A stretch of 64,000 bases of DNA from Asaia krungthepensis NRIC 0535 (lineage in GTDB: Bacteria > Pseudomonadota > Alphaproteobacteria > Acetobacterales > Acetobacteraceae): NCBI RefSeq assembly GCF_025995175.1, contig NZ_BAPV01000009.1, forward strand, positions 1-64,000. The letters are read 5' to 3'. The position numbers and the translations under genes are program-made. Below the pieces are notes generated by a model, which was not told the origin of the DNA, ran no database searches, and saw only the letters and a program-made list of their open reading frames with translations. Every line of letters begins with the position of its first letter. Within the stretch, counting starts at the first letter, position 1. This document shows positions 18,341 to 30,069 of the stretch, piece after piece.

Positions 18341-18360
18341 AGCCGCCCCGAAGGGCGGCT
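18341..18360. terminator. Bidirectional intrinsic terminator after fusA
   Basis: An 8-bp stem agccgccc / gggcggct with a cgaa tetraloop is flanked by five A residues on the left and three T on the right. Read leftward, hairpin then TTTTT ends fusA transcription; rightward it can stop readthrough from the membrane-protein locus. Confidence 0.85.
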
Positions 18361-18390
18361 TTTCCGTGTTCCGAGACTGAACCCGAGGGA

Positions 18391-20496
<2,106 letters not shown>

Positions 20497-20756
20497 GGGA
20501 TACCTCCAGAATGCGATGAAAGGTGCTTCAGGCCGCCCCGAAACACCTTTGCCGTGGCCGTCACAGATCGACGCGCTATGCCGTAATATTCCCGGTGGAT
20601 TACCCTTCGGGAAGCTTGGGGAAGACGTCGAAGCCGGATCGACCAAGTCGGGCCTTGTGATCGAGTGGCTGAATGAAACAACCCGACCACGTTTTCAAGG
20701 CCAATTTTGTTGCTGCCTGCCTTTTCCGCCGGGGCGTCAGGCTGGCACCGTCAGAC

Positions 20757-21059
20757 TCAAGCGGTCTGAGCGGCCTTGCTTTCCTGAGCGCGCAGGATGC
20801 GGCGCTTGATGACCTGAGCTTCGACCGGGAGCTTGCGGTTCGGCGTGCTGATCAGGAACGAGTCCAGGCCGCCATTATGCTCGACCGTACGGATACCCTG
20901 GGTGGAGAGACGCAGACGAACGCCCGTGCCCAGAATGTCGGACAGAAGGGTGATTTCCTGCAGGTTGGGCAGGAAACGACGACGGGTCTTGTTGTTGGCG
21001 TGGCTGACGTTGTTGCCCGTCAGCACACCCTTGCCCGTGATTTGGCAGCGGCGTGACAT
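20757..21059 (-). CDS. rpmB: 50S ribosomal protein L28
   Basis: A 100-residue L28. The N-terminus [29 protein letters not shown] (shown split: [10 protein letters not shown] and [13 protein letters not shown]) is diagnostic, followed by [19 protein letters not shown]. It binds the large subunit near the E site. A longer in-frame start upstream is rejected because L28 begins at MSRRC. It stands alone between a small conserved gene and fusA, about 260 bp from each operon partner on the fusA side. Confidence 0.97.
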   Translation of the reverse strand: MSRRCQITGKGVLTGNNVSHANNKTRRRFLPNLQEITLLSDILGTGVRLRLSTQGIRTVEHNGGLDSFLISTPNRKLPVEAQVIKRRILRAQESKAAQTA

Positions 21060-21178
21060 GGACTTGATCCTCGGTAGTAATATGATCGCCGAGACCACTC
21101 CCGGCATACGACGATGCGTTAAGGCGCGGCTTATGACGGAGCCCCCCGCTCCCGTCAAGCCGAAAGCGTCGCAAACTG

Positions 21179-21523
21179 TCATTCGCCGTCGGAAAAGGCG
21201 TCCGCACAGAGCAGTTCACCCGTGCGGATGCTGTCGATTGCGGTTTGCAGCATCCGCACCATTGTCTCGGCATCGGTGGTCCGGGCAAGCACACCGAGCG
21301 AGCCGCCAAGCAATGCCGAGGCGATCAGTTCGGTCGGCAGGTTCTGCTCGACAAGATAACCGATCGCCTTGTCGATCACGGCGCCGCATTGGCGCAGTTC
21401 TTCGGGAATCTCGACGGCATCGGGGTCGTCAGAGAGCTCATGAGCCGCCTGATCCCGGATTTCCGCCTCGATATTCTGGTCGGGATGGAAGTCCTGGGCG
21501 AGGTCTTCGGCCGGCTTGGTCAT
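21179..21523 (-). CDS. Small acidic protein of unknown function
   Basis: A 114-residue acidic protein with a strong ribosome-binding site (AGGAGGAG). The N-terminal 50 residues are charged and probably disordered ([12 protein letters not shown]). The second half forms amphipathic helices ([32 protein letters not shown]). No enzymatic motif is visible. The codon use and RBS support a real gene. The stop lies about 120 bp upstream of rpmB in the same orientation. Confidence 0.7.
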   Translation of the reverse strand: MTKPAEDLAQDFHPDQNIEAEIRDQAAHELSDDPDAVEIPEELRQCGAVIDKAIGYLVEQNLPTELIASALLGGSLGVLARTTDAETMVRMLQTAIDSIRTGELLCADAFSDGE

Positions 21524-21624
21524 GAGAATTCTCCTCCTGAATTGGAAATGCGCGCAGCAGGCAGTTCGGTGACCAGCCGGGCGGGCATCATGGAGCAACA
21601 GTTAGGGAAGCACCGTCCGGAAAA

Positions 21625-23406
21625 CTAGGGCACTGCGGTGGATTGATGGGTCACCATCTCGAAATAGGGTCCATGTTGCGCCATCAGTGCCTCATGGGTG
21701 CCCTGTTCGATGATACGCCCGGACTCGATCACCAGAATCCTTGTCGCGTGCCGTATGGTCGATAATCTGTGGGCTATGGCGATCGTGGTCTGGCGGGAAG
21801 TCACCTGACGCAAGGCCTCCATGAGCCGCAGCTCGGTGCTGGTATCCAGCGCGCTCGTCGCCTCGTCCAGCAGAAGCAGCCGTGGCTTGCGCAGAATGAT
21901 GCGCGCCAGAGCAATACGCTGACGCTCTCCACCCGAAAGCTTGAGGCCACGCTCGCCGACCAACGTTTCATACCCTTCCTCGAGGCCATCGATGAAGTCA
22001 TGGATCTGGGCCAGACGCGCGGCCTCCTCGATCTCCTCCTGAGTAGCCTCCAGATGACCATAGGCGATGTTGTAGCCGATCGTATCATTGAAGAGCTGCG
22101 TGTCCTGCGGGACCACGCCGATCATGCGATGCAGATCGACAGGGGCTAGGGTCGTCAGATCCTGCCCATCCAGCAGGATAGAGCCTGAACGCGGCGCATA
22201 AGCCCCAAGGATGAGCCGCGCTATGGTTGATTTTCCTGCCCCGGTCGGGCCGACAAGCGCAATCGTCTCGCCCGGCCCGGCGTCGAAGGACAGGCTGTGA
22301 AGAATCTCGCGCCCGTCATAATCGAAACTGACATCGCGAAAGGAGAGTGAGGCAGGCTCGATCCCTGCCGGAGCGCTGCCAGTATCCCTACCCTCCCCGC
22401 CCCGGGGTGTCTCGTCCATCAGCTCGGTCAGGTGCTCCAGATCGACGCAGGCATTGCGCCACCCCGCATAGACGAGATTGAGCGAGATGATGGCCTGATA
22501 AAGCGTGCGCAGATAGGTCCCGATCAGCACGAAAGCAGCGACATCCAGTCTCCCAGCCGCCAGATCGCGCGCCGCCATGAGGAACAGGGCAAGCGTTGCC
22601 AGCGCGATCATGGCGTTCTGACTGACCGAGGACAGACCGGCAACAAAGGTCATGCGAAGGCTGGCTTTTTCCTGCTCGCGCCGCGCGCGCTCATAGCGCG
22701 CATATTCATGAGGCTCATTGGCAAAATGGCGTACGGATTCAAAATTGAGCAGGGAATCGAGCAGGAAGTGCTGGGCGCGGCCATTGGCCTCATTGCGTTG
22801 TCGCCGCGCCCTGACCCGTTGGCGCACGAACCATTGCGCGAGGGCGATATAGCTCACGAGCGCTACAGCAATCACCGCCGCATATCGTGGACCGAGAAAA
22901 TGGAACACGACGGCAATGGTCAGACCCGTATCCAGCATGGCTGGTAGCACATTGAAGAGCGCCAGACGCAACAACGTGTCCGCGGCCTCGGAGCCGCGCT
23001 CGATGGCACGCGTGAGGGCGCCTGTCTGCCTGTCACGATGAAAGCGATAGGGCAGATCGAGCAGATGCCTGAAGGCCTCCTGTGCCGTCAGCGCCTGGAG
23101 CCGCTGCCCGACCGGCTGATACACCAGCTCCTGCAACGCCGAGAAAACGCTCCGGAAGAAAATCAGCCCGGCATAGGACAGGATCAGCATAACAGGCACG
23201 ACCACCCGCAGATCCGGCACCGAGAAATGCGCGACCAGTCGGCTGAACATGTAGGGTGTGGCCAGAATGCAGAGCCGCTCCCCCAGAAGCAGCAACAGCG
23301 TCAGACCCATGCCGATGCGGAAAAAGCGGATGTCATGAGAAAGGACGAGACGCCAGGCCCGGACAAGGCTGGTGACGGCGAGAGGCAAACGCCACGAGAA
23401 GGACAT
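21625..23406 (-). CDS. Atm1/HMT1-type ABC exporter (permease-ATPase half-transporter)
   Basis: A 593-residue half-transporter. Six membrane helices occupy about residues 20-310. The Atm1-like sequence NFESVRHFANEPHEYARY is followed by the ATPase domain: Walker A GPTGAGKST, signature LSGGERQRIALARIIL, Walker B LLLLDEATSALD and the H-loop AHRLST. Atm1 relatives export glutathione-based sulfur or metal conjugates across the inner membrane and support Fe-S metabolism or heavy-metal tolerance. The specific substrate is not readable. It diverges from the Nudix gene. Confidence 0.9.
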   Translation of the reverse strand: MSFSWRLPLAVTSLVRAWRLVLSHDIRFFRIGMGLTLLLLLGERLCILATPYMFSRLVAHFSVPDLRVVVPVMLILSYAGLIFFRSVFSALQELVYQPVGQRLQALTAQEAFRHLLDLPYRFHRDRQTGALTRAIERGSEAADTLLRLALFNVLPAMLDTGLTIAVVFHFLGPRYAAVIAVALVSYIALAQWFVRQRVRARRQRNEANGRAQHFLLDSLLNFESVRHFANEPHEYARYERARREQEKASLRMTFVAGLSSVSQNAMIALATLALFLMAARDLAAGRLDVAAFVLIGTYLRTLYQAIISLNLVYAGWRNACVDLEHLTELMDETPRGGEGRDTGSAPAGIEPASLSFRDVSFDYDGREILHSLSFDAGPGETIALVGPTGAGKSTIARLILGAYAPRSGSILLDGQDLTTLAPVDLHRMIGVVPQDTQLFNDTIGYNIAYGHLEATQEEIEEAARLAQIHDFIDGLEEGYETLVGERGLKLSGGERQRIALARIILRKPRLLLLDEATSALDTSTELRLMEALRQVTSRQTTIAIAHRLSTIRHATRILVIESGRIIEQGTHEALMAQHGPYFEMVTHQSTAVP

Positions 23407-23495
23407 GAGTCCAAATTGTGGTGTGCGTCAGCGTTTTGCAATCGCCTCCCGTTACGCGATATCGTTGACCCTCAGAATAGAGAGTACCGCCCTCC

Positions 23496-24320
23496 ATGCA
23501 CGACAATCGCCTTGCCCCGTTTCTGGCCCATATCAGGCAGTGCAAGACTGCCATTCTCCCTGGGGGCAGACGCCTTTTTCTGGCTGGGGAAACGCCATTC
23601 GGGCTGGTCGACCCCCGCGCCTTCGAGGTCCTGACGCAACTTGGTCTGGCTCAGGGGGAAGAGTTCCGCATCGAGAATGGCGCACAGCTTGTCGGGCTGG
23701 GCGTTACCCTGGCCGAGCGCGGGCTCTATCGGCCTCATAACGAGCTTTTCGACGTGTCCGACAATCAGGGGAAGGTGATCGGCCAGATCGATCGTGGCGC
23801 CCTGCCTCTGCTGGGCTGCACCGCCGCCGGTGTGCATCTGAACGGGCTGGTGCAGAAAGATGGCCAATGCTTCGTCTGGATGGGCCATCGCGCTTCGAAC
23901 AAGCGCCTCGACCCGGGCAAACTCGACCATCTGGCGGCAGGGGGCATCTGCACCGGGCTCACCCCCATGGAGGCGCTCATCAAGGAATCGGGGGAGGAAG
24001 CTGCTATCCCGCCCGAGCTCGCGGCACAGGCCCAAGCCGTTGCAACCCTGCGCTACGCCATGGCACGGCCTGAGGGCCTGCGTCAGGACACGCTCTACTG
24101 CTATGATCTGCTCCTGCCAACCGAGTTCGTCCCGCAGCCGGTGGATGGAGAAGTGGCCTTTTTCGAACTCATGGCTCTCGAACAGGTCTTTGCTCTGGTG
24201 CGCGACACGAACGACATCAAATTCAATGTCAATCTCGTGCTGATCGACCTCTTCCTGCGCCATGGGCTTTTCACACCCGATGAGAGCACGATCCTGCGTG
24301 CGGCGCTCGATCACCAGTGA
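23496..24320 (+). CDS. Nudix hydrolase with DUF4743 N-terminal domain
   Basis: A 274-residue protein. The N-terminal ~120 residues match the DUF4743 type (FLAGETPFGLVDPRAFEVL; GVTLAERGLYRPHNELFDV). The Nudix domain that follows contains GGICTGLTPMEALIKESGEEA, close to the Nudix box, with Lys in the usual Arg position and Ala replacing the box glycine. Eukaryotic relatives join this module to thiamine pyrophosphokinase; the bacterial substrate is unknown. Its stop overlaps the GTG of the lipoprotein gene (GTGA), so the two are coupled. Confidence 0.87.
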   Translation: MHDNRLAPFLAHIRQCKTAILPGGRRLFLAGETPFGLVDPRAFEVLTQLGLAQGEEFRIENGAQLVGLGVTLAERGLYRPHNELFDVSDNQGKVIGQIDRGALPLLGCTAAGVHLNGLVQKDGQCFVWMGHRASNKRLDPGKLDHLAAGGICTGLTPMEALIKESGEEAAIPPELAAQAQAVATLRYAMARPEGLRQDTLYCYDLLLPTEFVPQPVDGEVAFFELMALEQVFALVRDTNDIKFNVNLVLIDLFLRHGLFTPDESTILRAALDHQ

Positions 24321-24781
24321 GACGTCTTCCATTGCGCCGGATTCTCCCTTCCGGCCAAGCGCTCATTTTCGGGGCCACGCTGCTGGGGATTTCGGGATGC
24401 GCGACCGCACCGGCTCCCACGCCTCAGGAAAAAACACTCTGCAAGGCGATTACGGGTGCCCCCGCGGAATCCATCACCCTTGCTTTCGGGCTCTCGCTTT
24501 CTGAAGGAGGCGAGATCACAGAGGCTGAATGGGACGATTTCCTTGCACGCGAGGTGACGCCGCGCTTCCCCGCGGGCCTTTCGGTCATGGAAGTGCGCGG
24601 ACAATGGCAGGACACCCCCGCGTCACCGATCATCCACGAGCGCGCGCGACTGGTATGGATCATCGCGCCTTCCAGCCCCGGTCTGGGCGCGAAGCTGACC
24701 GCCCTACGCGACGCCTATAAAAAACGGTTCAACCAGAGTTCCGTCGCTGCGTTCATTCACTCTGGCTGCGCCTCGTTTTAG
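24317..24781 (+). CDS. DUF3574 family lipoprotein
   Basis: A 154-residue predicted lipoprotein. The signal peptide ends in a lipobox (LGISGC, Cys about residue 28). The DUF3574 pattern follows: FGLSLSEGGEITEAEWDDFLAREVTPRFPAGLSV and RGQW, with IIHERARLVWI afterwards. Function of the family is unknown; the protein should be membrane-anchored and face the periplasm. The GTG start overlaps the Nudix stop by 4 bp, giving translational coupling. Confidence 0.85.
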   Translation: MRRLPLRRILPSGQALIFGATLLGISGCATAPAPTPQEKTLCKAITGAPAESITLAFGLSLSEGGEITEAEWDDFLAREVTPRFPAGLSVMEVRGQWQDTPASPIIHERARLVWIIAPSSPGLGAKLTALRDAYKKRFNQSSVAAFIHSGCASF

Positions 24782-24936
24782 GCGTATCCTGCACCGTAAA
24801 GTGGACTGGCATGTTGACGCGCGACCGTAACTTGCCGGAAATGAGAATCGCCCTCCTGATCTGATCAGGATTTAGAGAAAAACAGGCAGCGTCTCCGAGA
24901 CCGCGAAACGTCAACACACGACGATCGGAGCAGGCG

Positions 24937-26118
24937 ATGCTGGCCCCGAGGAACATGATGACCAACCCGAACGCCATGCCACCAGCCGGCCTGACCCGAC
25001 AATCTGCCGAGTGTCAGGACCAGCCGGGGGAAGACGACCTTACAGAGGCGACCGGCTCGCCCGTTGGGCGGGGGCAGAGACGCTCAAGGGGTCTTCTAGG
25101 CTTTTTCTTCATCGCGCTGGCCTTGTTCACGCTCAAGAATTTCCTGCCCGCTTTGCTCTGGGGCTGCGTATTCGCTATCGCTTCGTGGCCGCTCTATCAG
25201 CGCACCGAGAAGCGCTTCGGGCGTACAGAATGGCTCCCCATGCTGTTCACGGCGGCTATCGCCCTCATCTTTCTCGTGCCGCTCAGCCTTGTGGGCTATA
25301 AGGCCGCCGAAGAGGCGCAGAGCGCGCTGCACTGGATCGACGAGGTGCGCCATACCGGCATACCGATGCCGGACTGGCTGAACGATCTGCCTTTCGAAAG
25401 GGCCCAGGTCGCGCGCTGGTGGCAGAATAATCTGGTCAATCCGGAACATCTCAACCGTCTGTTCCACTCGTTCGATGCCGGCCATGGCATGGCCGTCACC
25501 AGACAGGTCACCACGCAGGTTGCAAGACGCGCAACATTGTTCCTGTTTTCGATCCTGACCCTGTTTTTCCTGCTGCGTGATGGGGCGGATATCATCCATC
25601 GCGTGCTGGTGGTGTCAAACCGGACCTTCGGTCAGCGCGGCGAAAAGCTCGCACGTCAGATGATCTCTTCGGTGCATGGCACTGTGGCCGGTCTGGTTCT
25701 GGTCGGCCTTGGCGAAGGCCTGGTCATGGGAATCGCCTATGTACTGACAGACACGCCCCAGCCCCTCCTTTTTGCTCTCCTGACCGGCGTTGCCGCCATG
25801 ATCCCGTTCCTGGGTCTGCCCACGGTCATTCTGGCCTCACTCCTGATCATCGTGCAGGGCAAGATGATTGCCGGTATCGTGATCATCGTTCTTGGAGCCA
25901 TCGTTATCTTCGTGGCAGATCATTTCATACGCCCGGCGCTGATTGGTGGAAGCACACAGATGCCGTTCCTGTGGGTTCTTCTGGGCATCCTGGGGGGTGT
26001 AGAGACCTGGGGACTTCTGGGCCTTTTCCTCGGCCCGGCCATCATGGCGGCCGTCCATCTCCTGTGGCGCATCTGGAGTTCTGACTCGGAAGTGCAATTG
26101 CGTGAGGAAGCACGCTGA
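24937..26118 (+). CDS. AI-2E family transporter (PerM/YdiK-like)
   Basis: A 393-residue membrane protein with about seven to eight hydrophobic helices. Landmarks include LLGFFFIALALFTLKNFLP near residue 55, VTTQVARRATLFLFSILTLFFLLRDG, and the C-terminal LTGVAAMIPFLGLPTV and FLWVLLGILGGVETWGLLGLFLGP, all typical of the AI-2E/UPF0118 family. Substrates differ among members, and export of autoinducer-2 is shown only for a few. The hydrophilic N-terminal ~50 residues are lineage-specific. A GGAGCAGG site precedes the ATG. Confidence 0.9.
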   Translation: MLAPRNMMTNPNAMPPAGLTRQSAECQDQPGEDDLTEATGSPVGRGQRRSRGLLGFFFIALALFTLKNFLPALLWGCVFAIASWPLYQRTEKRFGRTEWLPMLFTAAIALIFLVPLSLVGYKAAEEAQSALHWIDEVRHTGIPMPDWLNDLPFERAQVARWWQNNLVNPEHLNRLFHSFDAGHGMAVTRQVTTQVARRATLFLFSILTLFFLLRDGADIIHRVLVVSNRTFGQRGEKLARQMISSVHGTVAGLVLVGLGEGLVMGIAYVLTDTPQPLLFALLTGVAAMIPFLGLPTVILASLLIIVQGKMIAGIVIIVLGAIVIFVADHFIRPALIGGSTQMPFLWVLLGILGGVETWGLLGLFLGPAIMAAVHLLWRIWSSDSEVQLREEAR

Positions 26119-26161
26119 CAGGCACGCTGGATGAAAACGCAGCGATGCGCGCGAACACGCG

Positions 26162-26187
26162 AGGCCGGGTTTCCCCGGCCTTTTTTT
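26162..26187 (+). terminator. Intrinsic terminator after the AI-2E family gene
   Basis: An 8-bp stem (aggccggg / cccggcct) with a four-base loop is followed by seven T residues, a textbook rho-independent terminator. Confidence 0.9.
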
Positions 26188-26372
26188 GTTGTCCGCCGGG
26201 GTCAACCTTGGCGACGCGTCAGAGCCCTTAACCCGCGTCATGGACCTGCACAGACCTGCCCACCTCTGCCGCCAGGGAATAATCCCGACGCCATGAAAGC
26301 ACGCATGCCCACGCGTTGGCAGGAGCAGGAGGAGATTCTATTTTTGAGAAAATAACCGCAGGACGAACGATA

Positions 26373-26446
26373 TCGGGCAGGCGGGATTCGAACCCACGAC
26401 CCCCAGTCCCCCAGACTGATGCGCTACCAGGCTGCGCTACTGCCCG
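26373..26446 (-). tRNA. tRNA-Pro (anticodon GGG)
   Basis: A 74-nt cloverleaf on the minus strand. The acceptor stem cgggcag pairs with ctgcccg, the T arm contains GGTTCGAAT, the D arm is AGCGCAGCCTGGTAGCGCA, and the anticodon loop reads CTGGGGG with GGG as anticodon. CCA is not encoded. It decodes CCC (and CCU by wobble). Confidence 0.95.
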
Positions 26447-26529
26447 TCAGTCCTGCGGTAGAGGCCGTGTAGCAGGAGGGCGCTTTTCCTGCAAGCGCCC
26501 AAGGTCAGTTTTTTATGCGTTGAACGTTT

Positions 26530-27345
26530 TCAGGCGCTTGGAAGCATTCCCCTGAGATTATCGAGCTCTGCCAGCACATCTTCAAGGGCAAGACGCAGCG
26601 TACGGCGCTCGTGACGCCATTGCTCCTGACGCGACCGAAGGTCCTCAAGCTCATCCTGCAGGATCGCGGCAAGAGCCGCTGCTCCGGTTTCCTGCTCGGA
26701 TGCAGCCGTATCGATATCACGCGTCTCATTCAGCGTTGACCGGGCCTCGACATCCGGCAGACCGCTCGTTTCTTCACCCGGGTCGGCAATCGTCGCGGCA
26801 TGATCTTGATCGCCTTCCTGCGAGACGATCGCGGCGGAGTGGGAGTCTTCAAACTGTGACGCGAGAGGCGTTTCCCCGCCGCTGGCAGAGGCAGGCTCTT
26901 CAGCTTGCTGAAAAGCAGGAATTTCGAATGGCGCGCGCAATGCTTCAGGAGCCAATTGACCAGCTTGCGCATCGGCACTCGCAACGTGGGAAACCTCACT
27001 CCCCGCCGCGTTACCCGCCACCGGCACCGGGCCGACCGCTCCATGCTCTTTGAGGACGCGCTGAACACCCTTGATCGTGTAGCCCTGCACATAGAGCAGG
27101 TCCGTGATCTGACGGAGCGTGTCGATATCCTCAGGGCTGTAATATCGTCGACCACCGCCTCTCTTCAGCGGCTTGACCTCGGGGAAGCGTGTTTCCCAGA
27201 AACGCAGCACGTGTTGGGGCACATGCAACTCATCAGCCACTTCGCTGATGGTGCGGTAGGCGTTCGGGCCCTTCACCAGGCGCTCGATATCGGTACGCTC
27301 TTCGGTGCCCCTGAGCAGGTCGGATGCAGCGTGGGTGGTCGTCAT
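26530..27345 (-). CDS. MerR family transcriptional regulator
   Basis: A 271-residue protein with an N-terminal MerR winged helix (about residues 25-100): YRTISEVADELHVPQHVLRFWETRFPEVKP, then GGGRRYYSPEDIDTL. The rest is an acidic, Ala/Glu/Ser-rich segment and a C-terminal coiled-coil-like end (LEDLRSRQEQWRHERRTLRLALEDVL). The MerR domain resembles the MerR_1 regulators found next to ihfA in alphaproteobacteria. Its ATG overlaps the ihfA stop by 4 bp. No metal-binding Cys pattern is present, so a metal sensor is unlikely. Confidence 0.88.
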   Translation of the reverse strand: MTTTHAASDLLRGTEERTDIERLVKGPNAYRTISEVADELHVPQHVLRFWETRFPEVKPLKRGGGRRYYSPEDIDTLRQITDLLYVQGYTIKGVQRVLKEHGAVGPVPVAGNAAGSEVSHVASADAQAGQLAPEALRAPFEIPAFQQAEEPASASGGETPLASQFEDSHSAAIVSQEGDQDHAATIADPGEETSGLPDVEARSTLNETRDIDTAASEQETGAAALAAILQDELEDLRSRQEQWRHERRTLRLALEDVLAELDNLRGMLPSA

Positions 27346-27665
27346 GAATCTTCGCCTTCACTGGCCAGACCTTCAATCGACTCGCCATTCACCTCTGCCC
27401 TGAGAATCTGGCTTGGTCGGAACACCAGCACCGAGCGCGGTAAAATCGGCACCTCGATACCGGTCTTTGGATTACGGCCGACCCTGCGGCCCTTCTGGCG
27501 GACGGAAAACGTTCCGAATCCGCTCAGCTTGACCGTCTCGCCTTTTTCGAGCCGCGCAGCGATCAGTTCGAGAACCGTCTCGAGCAGATCGGCGGATTCG
27601 TGCCGGGACAGCCCTACTTCACTGTAGATGTGCTCTGCTATTTGCGCGCGGGTCACCGTGGTCAT
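27342..27665 (-). CDS. ihfA: Integration host factor alpha subunit
   Basis: A 107-residue HU/IHF-fold DNA-bending protein. It has the IHF-alpha hallmark KLSGFGTFSVRQKGRRVGRNPKTG and a family-typical C-terminal arm. It forms a heterodimer with the beta subunit encoded elsewhere in the window, bends DNA by about 160 degrees at IHF sites and supports transcription and recombination. Its stop overlaps the MerR start. Confidence 0.94.
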   Translation of the reverse strand: MTTVTRAQIAEHIYSEVGLSRHESADLLETVLELIAARLEKGETVKLSGFGTFSVRQKGRRVGRNPKTGIEVPILPRSVLVFRPSQILRAEVNGESIEGLASEGEDS

Positions 27666-27734
27666 GACAGCACCGTATCATGACAGTAATGAAAATCAAT
27701 CAAATCAGTGTTCTGACGTAACCCGCCAGAGACA

Positions 27735-28688
27735 TTACAGACGCAGCAGCGCCGAGCCCCAGGTCAGACCACCGCCAAGCGCCTCGAGCAGCACCAGATC
27801 GCCGGGTTTGATTCGCCCATCACGCACGGCTTCGTCCAGTGCAAGCGGGATGGAGGCCGCAGAAGTGTTGGCATGACGGTCGACGGTTATCACGACCCGG
27901 TCGAGCGGAAGGGCGAGTTTCTTGGCCATACCCTCAATGATGCGCAGGTTGGCCTGATGCGGAACCAGCCACGCAATGTCCTGGGGCTGGAACCCGTTTG
28001 CGGCAAGCGCTTCGTCGACCACGGAAGAGAGCTTGGCAACAGCATGGCGAAACACTTCACGCCCCTGCATGTGCAGAACGGGCCTGGGTGTGGCAGGGCC
28101 ATCGACAAAGAGAATATCCCCGTAATTCCCATCGCTGTGGAGGTGGGTCGAGAGTATACCGTACCCTTCCTCCTCCGTGGCCTCGAGCAGCACCGCGCCT
28201 GCACCATCGCCGAACAGGACACAGGTCGTACGGTCTTCCCAGTCGACGATACGCGAATAGACTTCGGTGCCGATTACCAGTGCCTTCCTGACCTGACCGC
28301 TGCGAATGAATGCCTCTGCGGTCGCCAGAGCGTAAACGAACCCTGAGCAGGCCGCAGTCAGGTCGAAGGCAAAGCCCCCTGTCATGCCCAATGCAGCCTG
28401 CACGCGCACCGCAGTCGCCGGAAAGGACTGATCAGGTGTCGCCGTCGCGACGATCACCGCGCCCACGTCGTCGGCGCTGGTATTCGCGTAATCAAGGGCA
28501 GCGCGCGCGGACTCGACGGCCATACTCACCGCCGTTTCTCCGTCGCCGGCAACATGGCGCTGGGCGATACCGGTACGGGTCCTGATCCACTCGTCAGATG
28601 TATCGATACGCTCGGCCAGATCGGCGTTCGTGACGATCTGCTTCGGCAGATAGCTGCCAAAGCCGATCAGGCGCGCGCGCAGGGACAT
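27735..28688 (-). CDS. fabH: 3-oxoacyl-ACP synthase III (KASIII)
   Basis: A 317-residue KASIII that condenses acetyl-CoA with malonyl-ACP to start fatty-acid synthesis. Catalytic Cys about residue 114 (TAACSGF). The His and Asn of the triad lie in VPHQANLRI and ANTSAASIPLALDE. The start ATG has AGAGGT upstream; the longer in-frame start is unlikely because KASIII begins near MSLRARLIG. It follows plsX by about 220 bp and precedes ihfA in the same direction. Confidence 0.96.
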   Translation of the reverse strand: MSLRARLIGFGSYLPKQIVTNADLAERIDTSDEWIRTRTGIAQRHVAGDGETAVSMAVESARAALDYANTSADDVGAVIVATATPDQSFPATAVRVQAALGMTGGFAFDLTAACSGFVYALATAEAFIRSGQVRKALVIGTEVYSRIVDWEDRTTCVLFGDGAGAVLLEATEEEGYGILSTHLHSDGNYGDILFVDGPATPRPVLHMQGREVFRHAVAKLSSVVDEALAANGFQPQDIAWLVPHQANLRIIEGMAKKLALPLDRVVITVDRHANTSAASIPLALDEAVRDGRIKPGDLVLLEALGGGLTWGSALLRL

Positions 28689-28911
28689 GTCTATACCTCT
28701 TGAACTATTGCCGATACGGCTAACCCCTGCGGATACCAGCCTATCCGGCATCGCGCCAGCCCGGGATGGAGCCAACCCCGACGGGTTGCGGCTGGAGCTC
28801 ACACTGCCTCGGGGGCCGGATCAACAGCGAGAAGGATTCCTGGAATTAGAAGGCATGAATAACGCCCAGCACCACCGGACGCAGGCAGCCGATTTGTCGC
28901 CTCCGCGGTTT

Positions 28912-30003
28912 TCAGGCCGCGGTGGGTGACGGGGCGCGTTCGCCGTCGGCCTCGGCCGCCATCAAGGCTTCAACCTGACGGAGACGCTCGCGGATCTTCT
29001 CGTTGATCGAATGCGTCACTGCATCCATTGCAACGTCAACTGCAGCGGCAAACCCCTCGGCATCGGCGCCGCCATGCGATTTGACGACAATTCCGTTGAG
29101 CCCGACAAACACGGCGCCATTATACCGCCGGGGGTCGATCCACTCCTTCATCCGCTCCAGACCAGGCCGAACGAGAAGATAGCCGATACGGGTCAGCAGA
29201 TTCGTTTTAAAGACACGCTGAAGAAGCATGGAGACGAGCTTGAGCGCCCCCTCGCCCGTCTTGAGCGCGATGTTGCCGGAAAAACCGTCTGTCACCACCA
29301 CATCGGTCGTGCCCGCTGTGATGTCATGACCCTCGACAAAACCATGGAACTGGGCTGCGAGCGGCGAATCGCGCAGAATATCGGCAGCGCCGCGCAGACG
29401 CTCATCGCCCTTGAGCTCTTCGGCGCCGACATTGAGAAGGCCGATGCTCGGCGCAGGAAGCCCGAGCACAGCCTTTGCAAAAGCCTCGCCCATGACCGCG
29501 AATTCAACGAGATTGCGGGTGTCGCAGGCGATATTGGCCCCGAGATCGAGCATGACCACATCGCCACGCGCCGACGGGTTGACGGCTGCCATGGCCGGTC
29601 GCGTGATGCCGGGAAGCGTTTTGAGAACAATTTTGGCGAGAGCCAGCATCGCGCCGCTGTTACCAGCAGACACGACGCCACCCGCCTCACCCGAGGCCAC
29701 CGCATCGATCGCCATGCGCAAAGAAGAGTCGCGCATGCGTAGGGCCGCTGTGGGCTTCATTTCCATCGAGATGGAAGACGGCGCGTGGCGGATCTCGCAG
29801 ATTCGCTGTGCCTTGGTATAGCGCGCAAGTTGCGGACGCAGCACGGCCTCGTCGCCGACGAGCAGGATTTTGGCTGTGGGATGTCGATCGGCTGCCCGAT
29901 CCAAACCGGCCAGAACGATTTCAGGGGCATGATCCCCACCCATCGCATCAATAGCCAGGCTGTAAGGCGCGGCCTGGCTGGCCGGCACATTCAGGTCAGT
30001 CAT
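28912..30003 (-). CDS. plsX: Phosphate acyltransferase PlsX
   Basis: A 363-residue enzyme that makes acyl-phosphate from acyl-ACP, the first step to phosphatidic acid with PlsY. Conserved AIDAMGGDHAPE is at the N-terminus, with VSAGNSGAMLALA and NVGAEELKGDE further on. It is a peripheral membrane protein with a Rossmann-like fold. It lies in the usual rpmF-plsX-fabH order, which couples membrane lipid synthesis with fatty-acid initiation. Confidence 0.96.
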   Translation of the reverse strand: MTDLNVPASQAAPYSLAIDAMGGDHAPEIVLAGLDRAADRHPTAKILLVGDEAVLRPQLARYTKAQRICEIRHAPSSISMEMKPTAALRMRDSSLRMAIDAVASGEAGGVVSAGNSGAMLALAKIVLKTLPGITRPAMAAVNPSARGDVVMLDLGANIACDTRNLVEFAVMGEAFAKAVLGLPAPSIGLLNVGAEELKGDERLRGAADILRDSPLAAQFHGFVEGHDITAGTTDVVVTDGFSGNIALKTGEGALKLVSMLLQRVFKTNLLTRIGYLLVRPGLERMKEWIDPRRYNGAVFVGLNGIVVKSHGGADAEGFAAAVDVAMDAVTHSINEKIRERLRQVEALMAAEADGERAPSPTAA

Positions 30004-30069
30004 GCTCCGCCCCGCGTCTCATTTCAAACAAGATGCGCCGACCCTTGTCTGGGCCAGCGCCATCGAGCC

